From Bacteroidales bacterium (lineage in GTDB: Bacteria; Bacteroidota; Bacteroidia; Bacteroidales; P3): a stretch of DNA of 64,000 nucleotides. The position numbers were made by a program, and so were the translations under genes. The stretch is from positions 57,292-121,291 of the forward strand of contig JAFUGA010000054.1 in assembly GCA_017469625.1 (NCBI GenBank), given 5' to 3'. Under the pieces are notes generated by a model. That model did not search any database and was not told the DNA's origin. It saw nothing but the letters and a program-made list of their open reading frames with translations. Each line of letters opens with the position of its first letter. The stretch's first letter is position 1. This document shows, one piece after another, positions 34,440 to 43,850 of the stretch.

Positions 34440-36001
34440 TATTCTTTTCCTCCTTTGCCTTTCATTAAATCAATAAATGGATTGTAGTAATGTTCGCTCT
34501 TTTCAAAAACGCCTGACAATCCTTTACCACCATCACGAGGACGTTTTACATCTCCGAAAATACCTTTTTCCAAAGCAGTAAATAGTCCTTCACTTTGCAT
34601 TCTTTCCAATAGATTAACGGCATCGTCCAATACTTTTTTAGCACGTGTTTGCATTATACCGTCTTTTTTAAACTCTATATCATCGCCCAAATCATGCATA
34701 TTGTTAAAGATATATCTTGCATTCTCTATGGAAACATATCTATCTGACATGAAAGGAGTATGAATAGCCTCAGTCATCATACCTAATAGTTGAAGACCTT
34801 GATGAGTCATAATACCTATTTCATTAAACAAAGCGTCCTGTATTTGTCCTCTGAAAATATTTCCTGTCATAAATTTGGTAGGAGGCATATATTTTATAGG
34901 GGCTTTAGGGAATATTTCACGTATAAGTTGTGCCTGTGCAAGTTCATAAAGGAAACCGTTTTTAAGTTGAGGGTCCATTTCAAAAGCATGACCTAATCCC
35001 ATCTGTTCTTCTGGCATACCAGCAGCGAAAGCAAGTTGTTCGTTTATGAAATCTGAAGCCAAGACTGTGTGTGCCTCATCAAATGCATCGGCAGTTGTAA
35101 GGTAGTTATCCTCTCCTGTGTTTATGATAACACCTGCAAATCCGTTGATAACACGAGAAAAGAATTGGTCTATAAGGGTACGTTTCATATTTATATCTCT
35201 AAACAAGATACCGTACAAAGCGTCATTCAACATAACGTCCAATCCTTCCAAAGCTCCCATAACTGCTATCTCTGGCATACAAAGACCAGAACAGTAGTTA
35301 CAAAGACGTATATATCTTCCAACTTCTTCACCTACTTCGTCCAATGCTTTACGCATGATACGGAAGTTTTCTTGTGTAGCGAATGTTCCTCCAAATCCCT
35401 CTGTAGTAGCTCCATAAGGAACATAGTCCAAAAGAGATTGTCCTGTAGTACGTATAACGGCTATAATATCTGCTCCTTGTCTTGCTCCGGCTTGTGCTTG
35501 TATAACGTCCTCATAGATATTTCCTGTAGCAACTATAATATATAGGTAAGGTTTTTCACCTTCTCCTATGGTTTCTATATAGTTCTCTCTTTTTCTTCTA
35601 CGGTCTATAATTCTTTTAAGCGAAGCATCTATGTATGGTTGCAAACTTTCTCTTGCCTGTTTCTCATCTACACTTGGCAAGGTTGTTATATCCATCTTTC
35701 CTTGTGCTATTTGTTCGGCTATTTCGTTGGGAGAGAGTTTAGTTTGTGCAACAGCATTACCCATAATGTACATAATACCATCGTTTAATCTGCCTTTTTC
35801 TTTCACAAAATCCACAACAACGTTTGGCAATGGTACATCGTTTTCATCTACTCCGTCAATACCCAATAGACGACAAATAGTTCTTTCGCAAGTTACTGTA
35901 GAATAGTCCTTAGCAAAGTTTTCCACTTCGTCTGAAATGTTCTTGGCTAACTGTTTTCCACGAGCAACTTTGTTAAAATCAATTCCTAATTTACTTTCCA
36001 T
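34439..36001 (-). CDS. kamD: Lysine 5,6-aminomutase, alpha subunit
   Basis: A 520-residue TIM-barrel subunit that pairs with KamE to convert beta-lysine to 3,5-diaminohexanoate. Recognised over its full length: LGIDFNKVARGKQLAKNISDEV at the start, YLYIIVATGNIYEDVIQAQAGARQGADIIAVIRTTGQSLLDYVPYGATTEGFGGTFATQENFRIMRKALDEV in the barrel, and AGMPEEQMGLGHAFEMDP and KFMTGNIFRGQIQDALFNEIG further on. It is first gene of a two-gene operon with its own promoter at 36060-36091. Lysine 2,3-aminomutase (kamA), which would supply beta-lysine, is not in the window. Confidence 0.96.
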   Translation of the reverse strand: MESKLGIDFNKVARGKQLAKNISDEVENFAKDYSTVTCERTICRLLGIDGVDENDVPLPNVVVDFVKEKGRLNDGIMYIMGNAVAQTKLSPNEIAEQIAQGKMDITTLPSVDEKQARESLQPYIDASLKRIIDRRRKRENYIETIGEGEKPYLYIIVATGNIYEDVIQAQAGARQGADIIAVIRTTGQSLLDYVPYGATTEGFGGTFATQENFRIMRKALDEVGEEVGRYIRLCNYCSGLCMPEIAVMGALEGLDVMLNDALYGILFRDINMKRTLIDQFFSRVINGFAGVIINTGEDNYLTTADAFDEAHTVLASDFINEQLAFAAGMPEEQMGLGHAFEMDPQLKNGFLYELAQAQLIREIFPKAPIKYMPPTKFMTGNIFRGQIQDALFNEIGIMTHQGLQLLGMMTEAIHTPFMSDRYVSIENARYIFNNMHDLGDDIEFKKDGIMQTRAKKVLDDAVNLLERMQSEGLFTALEKGIFGDVKRPRDGGKGLSGVFEKSEHYYNPFIDLMKGKGGKE

Positions 36002-36059
36002 AAATATTTATGTGTTTTTATTTCTTTATACTATACACAGATTCAATTAAAATAATTTG

Positions 36060-36091
36060 CAAAAATACTAAATAAACTTCAATCTTGCAAA
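36060..36091 (-). promoter_or_regulatory. Promoter of kamDE
   Basis: On the minus strand TTTG (36088-36091), 20 bp, TATTTTTG (36060-36067), followed by a ~60-nt leader. Good match to the Bacteroidota -33/-7 pattern. The rest of the 36002-36344 gap is AT-rich with no further features that I can see. Confidence 0.7.
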
Positions 36092-36344
36092 TCTCTACCT
36101 TATTCTCTTATATATTTTTAATAGAAAAAGGTTAAATTTGAAGAAAATTTTAACATAATTTCATAAGATTTTGTTTTCTATTTTCCACAAATTAAAAGAA
36201 AACTATTCTTTTTTACCATATTTTTGAGGACTTTTTCTTCAGATTTAAGGTTTTTTCTCTGAATTTTCTAAAATTTCTTTACAAACGATAAACTCTTTAA
36301 AGAAATTAAGACTTTTAAAGCCCTAATATTGTGCAGAAACGTAA

Positions 36345-36500
36345 CCTCTCCACGAATCTTTGTTCTAATTTTCTAAAACAAAGAAAGAATTTTCTAAAAC
36401 AAAGTTCTACGAAATTAAAACAAAGTTCTATGAAATTAGAATCAAGTTTTAGAAAATTAAAACGAAGTTCTATAAAAATAAAACTTCGTTTTATGGAGGG
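36345..36500. repeat. 21-bp modular palindromic array R7
   Basis: Clearest register: five consecutive units of exactly 21 bp from about 36375, each beginning AAAAC or AGAAT, then AAAG/CAAG/GAAG, then AAAGAA/TTCTAC/TTCTAT/TTTTAG, then a TTTTCT/GAAATT/AAAATT block. Closed by CTCCA (36348-36352) / TGGAG (36494-36498). It lies 67 bp after the stop of the GH3 gene. Confidence 0.9.
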
Positions 36501-36567
36501 TGTAATCAAACTTTATTAGAATGAAACTTTGAGGAAGTGGAGTCAAAAGAAACTCTATTTCAAGGTT

Positions 36568-39411
36568 TTAAAGTTTGTAGATTAAATCATTTATATCTGT
36601 TCTTATATTCATTTTTGCCAAACGGTTTGGTGTTGCACTTGGATAAACACGATTTGACAAGAAAATAAATACTGTCTTGTTTTCTGGTTCTATCCACAAG
36701 TAAGTACCTGTGAAACCCGAATGACCGAAACTTTTTTGTGAAGCATATTTAGAACATTGTGTAGATTGGTCTGAGATAAACGGTTTATCAAAACCTAAAG
36801 CCCTTCTTACGCCAACGTTTTCAAAGTATCTTTTGTTGAAAAGTGCAACAACGCTGCTATCTATGTAGCGATTGCCATCATAAACTCCGTCATTAAGAAG
36901 CATTTGACAAATTTTGAACAAATCCTCTGCAGTAGAGAACAAACCAGCATTTCCACATACTCCACCTATATAATAAGCCATTGGGTCATGGACTTCGCCT
37001 TGTATCTGTTCTTTTCTTATTATGGTGTCGTATTCTGTAGGAGCAATGTTTTGTTTTGCAAATCCGTTATCCAAAGGTTTGAAAGTGGTGTGCGTAAGGT
37101 TCATTTTGTCATAAAAATTCTTTTTAACATATTCATCTAATGACATTCCACTAACATTTTCCACCATAAACTGCAAAAGAAGGAAGTTTAAATCGCTATA
37201 AACGTACTTTTTCTTTTTGTCTGTATTCATTTTCTTAAACTCTTCAAGCATAAAGGCTTTTGACCTCTTGTTTTTAGTGTCTTTTTTCCAAAAAGGATAG
37301 GTAGCAGGTAGGGTAGTATAGTGAGAAAGTAGTTCTTTGACAGTAAGATTGCCTACCTTACTTTTCTTAAGTTCAGGTATATAGGTAGAAATCTTAGCAT
37401 CTAATTCTATTCTATCTCTTTCGTATAATTTCATAACAGCAATAGTTGTAGCCATAACTTTTGTTAGAGATGCTACATCATACATTGTCGTTTGGGTAAC
37501 AGGAGTAGTTTTGTCGTAAGTATAATAGCCGTAAGCCTTGTCTAATAATATTTTACCATCTCTTGCAACCAATAATTGGCAACCAGGATAAGCCTTTTCT
37601 TTTATACCGTTTTCTGCTATGGAATCTATAAGTTTCACCGTTTTTATATCAATAGAGTTGTCCATACAGAACTTATAGAGTTTTTCTTCTTCGCTTTCAA
37701 CTTGTTCTGTTCCTATAAAATGAGTACGATTGACTGTAACAGGAAGAGAACCTTTTGAATATATTTCACCGAAAAGAAGTTGATAAGCAGCCGTCTGAGT
37801 ATAGGCATTGTTTTCGTATGCAACTATTATACTTTGTGCAGAATATGAACTGTCAAGTAGTTTGAATACATACGGATTGGCAAAAAACAATACCACGTTG
37901 TCATCATTTCTTTGTTTTTTTATTTGTTCCAAAAGTCTTATGCTACCGTCTGGGATACCATAGTTAGTTTTTCCTGTAGCGAAACGTCCTCCACCTATAG
38001 CAGTTACAAGTTTTTGATTTTTGGAAATATTTTTTATTATGCTATCTTTTTCGTTGTTTTTTGTGTTTGACTTAATATTTACAACGGAAAGATTGCAGTA
38101 CTGTTGCATTCCTTTGATAAGGGTGTCGTAATTGGCATTGCCTACAGTTATAAGTGTGATAGAATCTCTGTATCTATCAAAAGGTATGACGTTTCCTTTG
38201 TTATTTACAAGTGTTATAGTGTTCTCTGCAAGGGATTTGTTTATTTTCTTTTGTTGAGTGAAAAGAGTAGATTGTGGTAAAGAATATTTACCTCTATCTT
38301 TAAATAACCCCATATCATATTTACGAGAAAGCACTTTCTTACATTTTTCTTTTATCAATTTTTTTGAAAGGCGACCACTTTCCACAGCAGAGATTATTGC
38401 TTCTATGGCTTTGTCTGTATTGTCTGGCATAAGGATAATATCTACTCCTGCTTCTAAAGCCCTAACTTCTGCTTCACCTTGAGAAAAGCGAGTAGTAAGT
38501 CCTTTCATATTCATAGCGTCTGTAAATACCAAACCATCAAAATCCAAATCGTCTAAAAGATAATCCTCTATTATATCTTTGTTTATAGAAGCAGGTGCAA
38601 GAGTATCTTTGCTTAAAGCATCTATTTGCAAGTGTCCAACCATTACAGCCCAAGCACCTTTCTTTATATTATAACGGAAAGGGTAAGAATCTACACTGTC
38701 TATGAAGGCTTTATTGTGTTTTATCAAAGGGGTGGCTTTATGAGAATCGGTTTCAGTGTCGCCGTGTCCCGGAAAATGTTTTATAACTGCCATAATATTT
38801 TCGTCTTGCAAGCCTTTGACGTACTGTTCTGCCAAAAGGGCAACCTTATATTTGTCTTGGCCAAAAGAACGCATATTTATAACAGGATTATCTGGGTTAA
38901 GGTTTATATCCACATCAGGAGCGAAGTTTATGTTTATTCCTAAACTTTTACATTGTTTTGCTATGTTTTTCCCCATATCATAAACCAAAGAATACTTACT
39001 TTGAGGCAATGCACCTAAAGTCATAGAAAGAGGGTAGGTTTCTATATCTGTAAGACGCATATTCAAACCCCATTCCCCGTCTATCGCAACAAAAAGAGGT
39101 ATCTTGCTATGAGAATTGTATATAGAGTTAAGTTTTAGAAGTTCTTTGCTTGTTCCCTTGAAAAAACATACACCTCCTATATAATTAGAATCTAATTGTT
39201 TTACTATATTCTTGTAATAATTGGAATCATCTTTTGAAAAAGAATCTATCATTATCAATTGCCCAACCATTTCTCTTAAAGTCATCTGCTCCATAAGAGA
39301 TTTTATGAACTTGCTTTTGCTTTTGTGAGAAGGGTTGCCATAAGGAGTATTCTCAGCACAAAGACTTACGGAGATAAGAGCAAAAAATATTATCGTTATT
39401 ATTTTTTTCAT
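36568..39411 (-). CDS. GH3 glycosidase (NagZ-like) fused to beta-lactamase-type serine hydrolase
   Basis: A 947-residue exported two-domain enzyme. I start at the ATG at 39411, which gives a signal peptide (MKKIITIIFFALISVSLCAE); the open frame back to 39498 would bury it and overlap the upstream gene. GH3 domain about 25-400: KHFPGHGDTETDSH at 211-224 (the NagZ His/Asp motif) and nucleophile Asp298 in VFTDAMNMKG. A C-terminal class-C beta-lactamase/PBP domain has Ser648-Leu-Thr-Lys651 and a YSD motif. The combination suggests peptidoglycan-fragment recycling: hexosaminidase plus peptide or amide hydrolase. Such fusions are known in Bacteroidota. The acyl-CoA synthetase gene ends 13 bp before its ATG. 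Confidence 0.9.
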   Translation of the reverse strand: MKKIITIIFFALISVSLCAENTPYGNPSHKSKSKFIKSLMEQMTLREMVGQLIMIDSFSKDDSNYYKNIVKQLDSNYIGGVCFFKGTSKELLKLNSIYNSHSKIPLFVAIDGEWGLNMRLTDIETYPLSMTLGALPQSKYSLVYDMGKNIAKQCKSLGININFAPDVDINLNPDNPVINMRSFGQDKYKVALLAEQYVKGLQDENIMAVIKHFPGHGDTETDSHKATPLIKHNKAFIDSVDSYPFRYNIKKGAWAVMVGHLQIDALSKDTLAPASINKDIIEDYLLDDLDFDGLVFTDAMNMKGLTTRFSQGEAEVRALEAGVDIILMPDNTDKAIEAIISAVESGRLSKKLIKEKCKKVLSRKYDMGLFKDRGKYSLPQSTLFTQQKKINKSLAENTITLVNNKGNVIPFDRYRDSITLITVGNANYDTLIKGMQQYCNLSVVNIKSNTKNNEKDSIIKNISKNQKLVTAIGGGRFATGKTNYGIPDGSIRLLEQIKKQRNDDNVVLFFANPYVFKLLDSSYSAQSIIVAYENNAYTQTAAYQLLFGEIYSKGSLPVTVNRTHFIGTEQVESEEEKLYKFCMDNSIDIKTVKLIDSIAENGIKEKAYPGCQLLVARDGKILLDKAYGYYTYDKTTPVTQTTMYDVASLTKVMATTIAVMKLYERDRIELDAKISTYIPELKKSKVGNLTVKELLSHYTTLPATYPFWKKDTKNKRSKAFMLEEFKKMNTDKKKKYVYSDLNFLLLQFMVENVSGMSLDEYVKKNFYDKMNLTHTTFKPLDNGFAKQNIAPTEYDTIIRKEQIQGEVHDPMAYYIGGVCGNAGLFSTAEDLFKICQMLLNDGVYDGNRYIDSSVVALFNKRYFENVGVRRALGFDKPFISDQSTQCSKYASQKSFGHSGFTGTYLWIEPENKTVFIFLSNRVYPSATPNRLAKMNIRTDINDLIYKL

Positions 39412-39424
39412 TTCTATTCTTTTG

Positions 39425-41101
39425 TTAATTTTGTTTTGTGTTTTCTTTTCTGTGTGAATACATATAACGTTTGATAGAACGTTTTGGAGTACGTTCAAAT
39501 TCTTCTGGTTGAAGAAAGATTTGTGCTATTTGTTCATAAGAAGGCAACTCTTTGTTAGAGTCTTGTCTTATTTGTTCCAAAATATCTGAATATTGAGAAC
39601 GTTTTATTTGGTCCCTATCCAATTTGTCGTAATCCAAATTTACAAGTGCTGTTATCTTGCCGTCTTGTTCTACAACCAAAGCTTCATTGACATATTCCAT
39701 AGAATTGATTTTATCTTCTATCTCTTCAGGGTAGATATTTTGACCATTTGAAGATAAAATCATATTCTTTATTCTTCCCTTTATGAAAAGATAGCCTTCT
39801 TTATCCATAATACCTAAATCTCCTGTATGCAACCAACCATCTATAAGGGCTTCTTTTGTGGCTTGCTCGTTTTTGTAATAGCCCAGCATAACATTCTGAC
39901 CTTTTACTAATATCTCACCGGGTATTTTTTCAGGGTCTGGAGAATCTATCTTTACTTCCATCTCTTTTACAGGCTTACCACAAGAATATAACTTCGTTTC
40001 TTTCCAATCTGCATAACAAATAATAGGTGCACATTCTGTCATTCCATAACCTATAGTGTAGCGAAAGTTAATCTTTTTAAAGAATGCTTCCACCTCTTTA
40101 TTCATAGCAGCACCACCTATTATTACTTCGTAAAATTTTTCTCCGAAAGCCAAATGCATAGCTGTTTGTATTCTTTTCAGTAGCATTTTATCTATCATCG
40201 GAGTTTTCAGTAATACTTTTGTTAATCGTTTATCAAGTATAGGTTTTAATTTGTTCTTGTAAATTTTCTCTATAATAAGAGGTACGGAAATAATAATATC
40301 TGGTTTTATATCTGCAAAGGCTTGAGCTACTATTTTAGGAGAAGGAACACGAGTTAGAAAATGAATATGCGTTCCACGAATAAATTCGTATATAAGTTCA
40401 TAACTCATACTGTACATATGAGCCATAGGAAGCATACAAATGGAGTTGGAATATTCATTAAGGTTTGTTATAACTCTTCCTGCAAAGTTGAAGTTTCCCA
40501 TAATGGCACGGTAAGGTATCATAACACCTTTGCTTAACGAAGTAGTGCCAGAGGTGTAGTTTATAAGGGCTAAATCTTCTGGATTTTCTCTGTAATATTT
40601 TACATCTTCTTTTGAAAATCCGTGAGGGTAGATTTTTTGAAACTCTGTCTTTATATTCTCAAAGGCTTTTCTGTAATTATCATCTTTACAATAAACAAGT
40701 TGAAATCCCTGAAACTGAATAACAGCATTAACTTTAGGTAAGTTGTCCTCGTTTATTCCTTCCCAAACAACATCTCCAACTATCAAAAGTTTGCAATCTG
40801 CATGGCTAACAAGATGTTCTACATTCTGCGGCTTGAATTCGTGTAACAAAGGTACAGCCACTGCTCCGTATGTTAGGATAGAAAAATACGCTATAGCCCA
40901 TTCAACACAGTTTCTTCCACAAAGTGCTATGTGGTCGCCGTTTTCTATACCGCAATTTTTGTAAAGAATATGCAGACGTGCAATTCTTTCTCCTACTTCT
41001 CTATATGTTATTGGTTCTTGTTTATAATTAGAAAATGCAGGTCTATCCCAATGTGTAATAATAGACTGTTCTATATTCGCAATAAAACTTTGGTTTTCCA
41101 T
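39425..41101 (-). CDS. AMP-forming long-chain acyl-CoA synthetase
   Basis: A 558-residue adenylate-forming enzyme that activates a carboxylic (probably fatty) acid to acyl-CoA with ATP. P-loop-like motif INYTSGTTSLSKGVMIPYRA; GYGMTECAPIICYAD; hinge and C-terminal motifs GWLHTGDLGIMDKEGYLFIKGRIKNMILSSNGQNIYPEEIEDKINS. The catalytic Lys region near the end is PKRSIKRYMY. Upstream of the GH3 gene (13-bp gap), with a TAccTTTG -7 element on the minus strand at 41159-41166. Confidence 0.9.
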   Translation of the reverse strand: MENQSFIANIEQSIITHWDRPAFSNYKQEPITYREVGERIARLHILYKNCGIENGDHIALCGRNCVEWAIAYFSILTYGAVAVPLLHEFKPQNVEHLVSHADCKLLIVGDVVWEGINEDNLPKVNAVIQFQGFQLVYCKDDNYRKAFENIKTEFQKIYPHGFSKEDVKYYRENPEDLALINYTSGTTSLSKGVMIPYRAIMGNFNFAGRVITNLNEYSNSICMLPMAHMYSMSYELIYEFIRGTHIHFLTRVPSPKIVAQAFADIKPDIIISVPLIIEKIYKNKLKPILDKRLTKVLLKTPMIDKMLLKRIQTAMHLAFGEKFYEVIIGGAAMNKEVEAFFKKINFRYTIGYGMTECAPIICYADWKETKLYSCGKPVKEMEVKIDSPDPEKIPGEILVKGQNVMLGYYKNEQATKEALIDGWLHTGDLGIMDKEGYLFIKGRIKNMILSSNGQNIYPEEIEDKINSMEYVNEALVVEQDGKITALVNLDYDKLDRDQIKRSQYSDILEQIRQDSNKELPSYEQIAQIFLQPEEFERTPKRSIKRYMYSHRKENTKQN

Positions 41102-41158
41102 TAAACTTATTTTTTAGATAAAACCGACTTTCTTTAGTCAGCCAACTTTCAAGGCTTG

Positions 41159-41166
41159 CAAAGGTA
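41159..41166 (-). promoter_or_regulatory. -7 element of the acyl-CoA synthetase gene
   Basis: TACCTTTG on the minus strand, followed by CAAGCCTTG, about 58 bp before the ATG. -33 element not clear. Confidence 0.5.
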
Positions 41167-41199
41167 CAATAATTTTTTTAAAGAGAAGACTTTATTGAA

Positions 41200-41233
41200 G
41201 AAAAAAGACGACAATACTATGGTATTGCCGTCT
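41200..41233 (-). terminator. Intrinsic terminator of the CoA-transferase gene
   Basis: Stem 41207-41217 (GACGACAATAC) / 41222-41232 (GTATTGCCGTC), one mismatch, followed on the minus strand by TTTTTTC. Confidence 0.92.
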
Positions 41234-41267
41234 AAATGAGTGTTTTTATTACTTTGTTTTTATTTTT

Positions 41268-42575
41268 TTAGATTTTAACATTTAGAAATCCCGTTCCCCA
41301 ACGTTCAACTGCTGCTCTTTCCAATTCTTCTCTGTGGTCAGGGTGTGCTACAGATATAAGGAGTTTTGCTCTTTGTTGCATAGATTTTCCATACAAATCC
41401 ACTGCGCCATATTCTGTTACGAAATGATGAATATGGAAACGAGTAGTTACTACACCTGCACCTGTTTTAAGAGTTGGTACTATTTTGGAAACGCCTTTGT
41501 TTGTAGCAGAAGGCATAGCCATAATAGCTTTTCCTTGAGGTGCTCTTGAAGCTCCATAAACAAAATCTATCTGCCCACCACAACCAGAAAATACTTTTGT
41601 ACCTATAGAATCGGCACAAACTTGTCCTGTAAGGTCTATTTCTATACCAGAATTTATAGCAGTCATCTTAGGTTGTTGTGCAACGATGAATGGGTCGTTG
41701 GTATAAGAACATTCTTTCATAAGAACGTCTGGGTTGTTGTTTAAGAAAGAATATAGTTTTTGACTACCCATTAGGAAAGTAGAAACCATCTTTCCTGTAT
41801 CAAGTTTTTTGTTACGACCATTTATTACACCTTTTTCTACCAATGGTAAGACACCGTCTGAGAACATTTCTGTATGTACTCCCAAATCTTTATGGTTTCC
41901 AAGTTCTGCAAGTATAGCATTTGGAATTGTACCTATACCCATCTGAATACAAGCACCGTCATCTATCAAGGCAGCACAGTTTTTACCTATTTGTTTAGAT
42001 ATTTCGTCTATAGGAGCCATATGTGCAGGATACAATGGTTCGTCATTCTCAACGAAAACATTGATTCTTGACATAGGAATCATAGCATCACCAAAACATC
42101 TTGGCATATTAGGATTGACTTCTGCTATAACGCATTTTGCAACGTCCATTGCACCCAATGTATCTGCAACAGATGTTCCCAAAGAAACATAACCATTTTC
42201 ATCAGGTTCAGATACCATTACCAATAAGACATCGCAAGGTAAATACCCCATACGGTAAAATGAAGGTATTTCACTAAGATTGACCGGTATATAATCGGCT
42301 AAACCAGACTGAACGGCAGGACGTACATTTTTTCCTACAAAGAAAGCATCATGATGAAAGATTCCCTCAAATTCAGGTTCAGCATAAGGTGCTGGTCCCT
42401 CTGTATGAAGGTGATGAATATAAACATTCTCAAATTCATGGTTTCTACCTCTGTCGCACATAGCCTTTATAAGGCTTTGAGGTGCTGCTGCAACGCAACT
42501 AATATGGATATGGTCTCCGCTTTTTATGACTTTAACGGCTTCCTGTGCGGAAACAGGTTGATAAGACTTTTTCAT
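41268..42575 (-). CDS. Acetyl-CoA hydrolase/transferase family CoA-transferase
   Basis: A 435-residue single-chain CoA-transferase of the 4-hydroxybutyrate/butyryl-CoA:acetate type. Both halves are present: MVSEPDENGYVSLGTSVADTLGAMDVAKCVIAEVNPNMPR in the N-terminal domain; the C-terminal domain has SGCGGQIDFVYGA, then GAGVVTTRFHIHHFVTEYGAVDLYGKS, where the Glu of VTEYG is the likely catalytic thioester-forming residue. In a lysine fermenter it could move CoA between butyryl-CoA and acetate, giving butyrate and acetyl-CoA. Substrate preference cannot be read here. Monocistronic, with terminator and a TAACTTTG element at 42625-42632. Confidence 0.88.
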   Translation of the reverse strand: MKKSYQPVSAQEAVKVIKSGDHIHISCVAAAPQSLIKAMCDRGRNHEFENVYIHHLHTEGPAPYAEPEFEGIFHHDAFFVGKNVRPAVQSGLADYIPVNLSEIPSFYRMGYLPCDVLLVMVSEPDENGYVSLGTSVADTLGAMDVAKCVIAEVNPNMPRCFGDAMIPMSRINVFVENDEPLYPAHMAPIDEISKQIGKNCAALIDDGACIQMGIGTIPNAILAELGNHKDLGVHTEMFSDGVLPLVEKGVINGRNKKLDTGKMVSTFLMGSQKLYSFLNNNPDVLMKECSYTNDPFIVAQQPKMTAINSGIEIDLTGQVCADSIGTKVFSGCGGQIDFVYGASRAPQGKAIMAMPSATNKGVSKIVPTLKTGAGVVTTRFHIHHFVTEYGAVDLYGKSMQQRAKLLISVAHPDHREELERAAVERWGTGFLNVKI

Positions 42576-42624
42576 AAATTATTATATTTTAGTACTTTTA
42601 ACTCAAAATATATTTTCAACTCTG

Positions 42625-42632
42625 CAAAGTTA
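42625..42632 (-). promoter_or_regulatory. -7 element of the CoA-transferase gene
   Basis: TAACTTTG on the minus strand followed by CAGAG, about 50 bp before the ATG. The -33 box is not clear. The divergent DUF1848 gene has TAATTTTG at 42712-42719 on the plus strand. Confidence 0.5.
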
Positions 42633-42747
42633 GGAAAATTTTTCAATAAAATTTCTTTTTTTCGTAAAAACTTAATAATAAAAATTATAGTTTTTTAATA
42701 ATACTTTTTTGTAATTTTGTATTTTCTATACATAACGAAGTTTTGAT

Positions 42748-43689
42748 ATGATAATAAATGCAGGTGGAAGAACAGATTTAGTGAATTATTTTTCAGAATG
42801 GTTGTTTCATAGATTTGACGATAAAAAAGTTTATAGTAGAAATCCTTTTTATCCTCAACAAGTGTATCTATACAATCTTTTACCACAACAAGTGGATTGT
42901 GTTGTTTTTTGTTCAAAAAATTATTCACCTATTTTGAAAGACTTTTACAAAATATACCAAACCTTTAACGTGTTTTGCCACTATACTATAACGGCTTACT
43001 CAAAGGATATAGAGCCAAACGTACCCGATATAGACTATAGCATAAACACACTTATAAACCTGTCCAAGCAAATAGGTAAAGAAAAACTTGTATGGAGATA
43101 TGACCCCGTTATTTTTACACCTTATTATAATATAGAAGAGCATTGCAAAATCTTTGATTATATATCAAAGCAAGTAAGTCCTTATGTAAATTATTCGCTA
43201 TTTTCTTTTGTGGAGATATATACAAGAGTGCAAAATCAAATTCCAAACATTATATCACCAACCTTTGAAATGAAAGAAACTTTTTGCAAAAGGATAGGGG
43301 AGATAGCAAAGAAAAATAACCTTAGGATACAGACTTGTGCAGATAATGACAATTATATAAAATATGGTATAGAACCTTCGGGTTGTGTTACTGCAAAGAT
43401 ATTGTCCAAAGCATTGAAAGTGAATTTTAAAAACATAAAACACAGTGGAATAAGAGAGAATTGTCGTTGTCTTCCTATGAGAGATATAGGTGCATACAAT
43501 ACTTGTTTGAATGGTTGTAAATATTGTTATGCAAATACCAAACCTCAAGAAATACAGACGAATATACAAAAACACAACCCTTTATCTCCCTTACTTATAG
43601 GTGAAATACAGCCAACTGATATAATAAAACAAACAACTCAAACCTCGTTTTTGAATAAGGAAAATATCTATCAAGGTGAGTTGTTCTAA
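42748..43689 (+). CDS. DUF1848 family putative iron-sulfur protein
   Basis: A 313-residue protein. The N-terminus MIINAGGRTDLVNYFSEWLFHRF and the later KLVWRYDPVIFTPYYN are DUF1848 signatures. The C-terminal part has a Cys-rich cluster (NCRCLPMRDIGAYNTCLNGCKYCYANT) with a CNGCKYC arrangement likely to bind an iron-sulfur cluster; the family is related in fold to photoproduct-lyase-like radical SAM proteins. The function is not established. It is isolated between the divergent CoA-transferase gene and the DUF349 gene. Confidence 0.85.
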   Translation: MIINAGGRTDLVNYFSEWLFHRFDDKKVYSRNPFYPQQVYLYNLLPQQVDCVVFCSKNYSPILKDFYKIYQTFNVFCHYTITAYSKDIEPNVPDIDYSINTLINLSKQIGKEKLVWRYDPVIFTPYYNIEEHCKIFDYISKQVSPYVNYSLFSFVEIYTRVQNQIPNIISPTFEMKETFCKRIGEIAKKNNLRIQTCADNDNYIKYGIEPSGCVTAKILSKALKVNFKNIKHSGIRENCRCLPMRDIGAYNTCLNGCKYCYANTKPQEIQTNIQKHNPLSPLLIGEIQPTDIIKQTTQTSFLNKENIYQGELF

Positions 43690-43850
43690 GAAAATGATAG
43701 TGCAATAAATTCGTTATGTTTTTTCTCATTTGAAAAAAAAGTTATATGTTTGCAAAAAATTACATAAAACAATTAACAGACAAACTGAATAAAATTAAAC
43801 AAAAACAAAAGAAAACAGTTGTAAATTAACAAACTAAATCAAGTCGTATT

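Noticed and set aside
36002..36344. Lysine riboswitch upstream of kamDE
   Set aside because: The leader after the promoter is about 60 nt, too short for the lysine aptamer, and no matching motifs were seen.
36331..36519. 62- and 64-residue frames on both strands within array R7
   Set aside because: A 21-bp period is a multiple of three and keeps frames open; the products only mirror the repeat.
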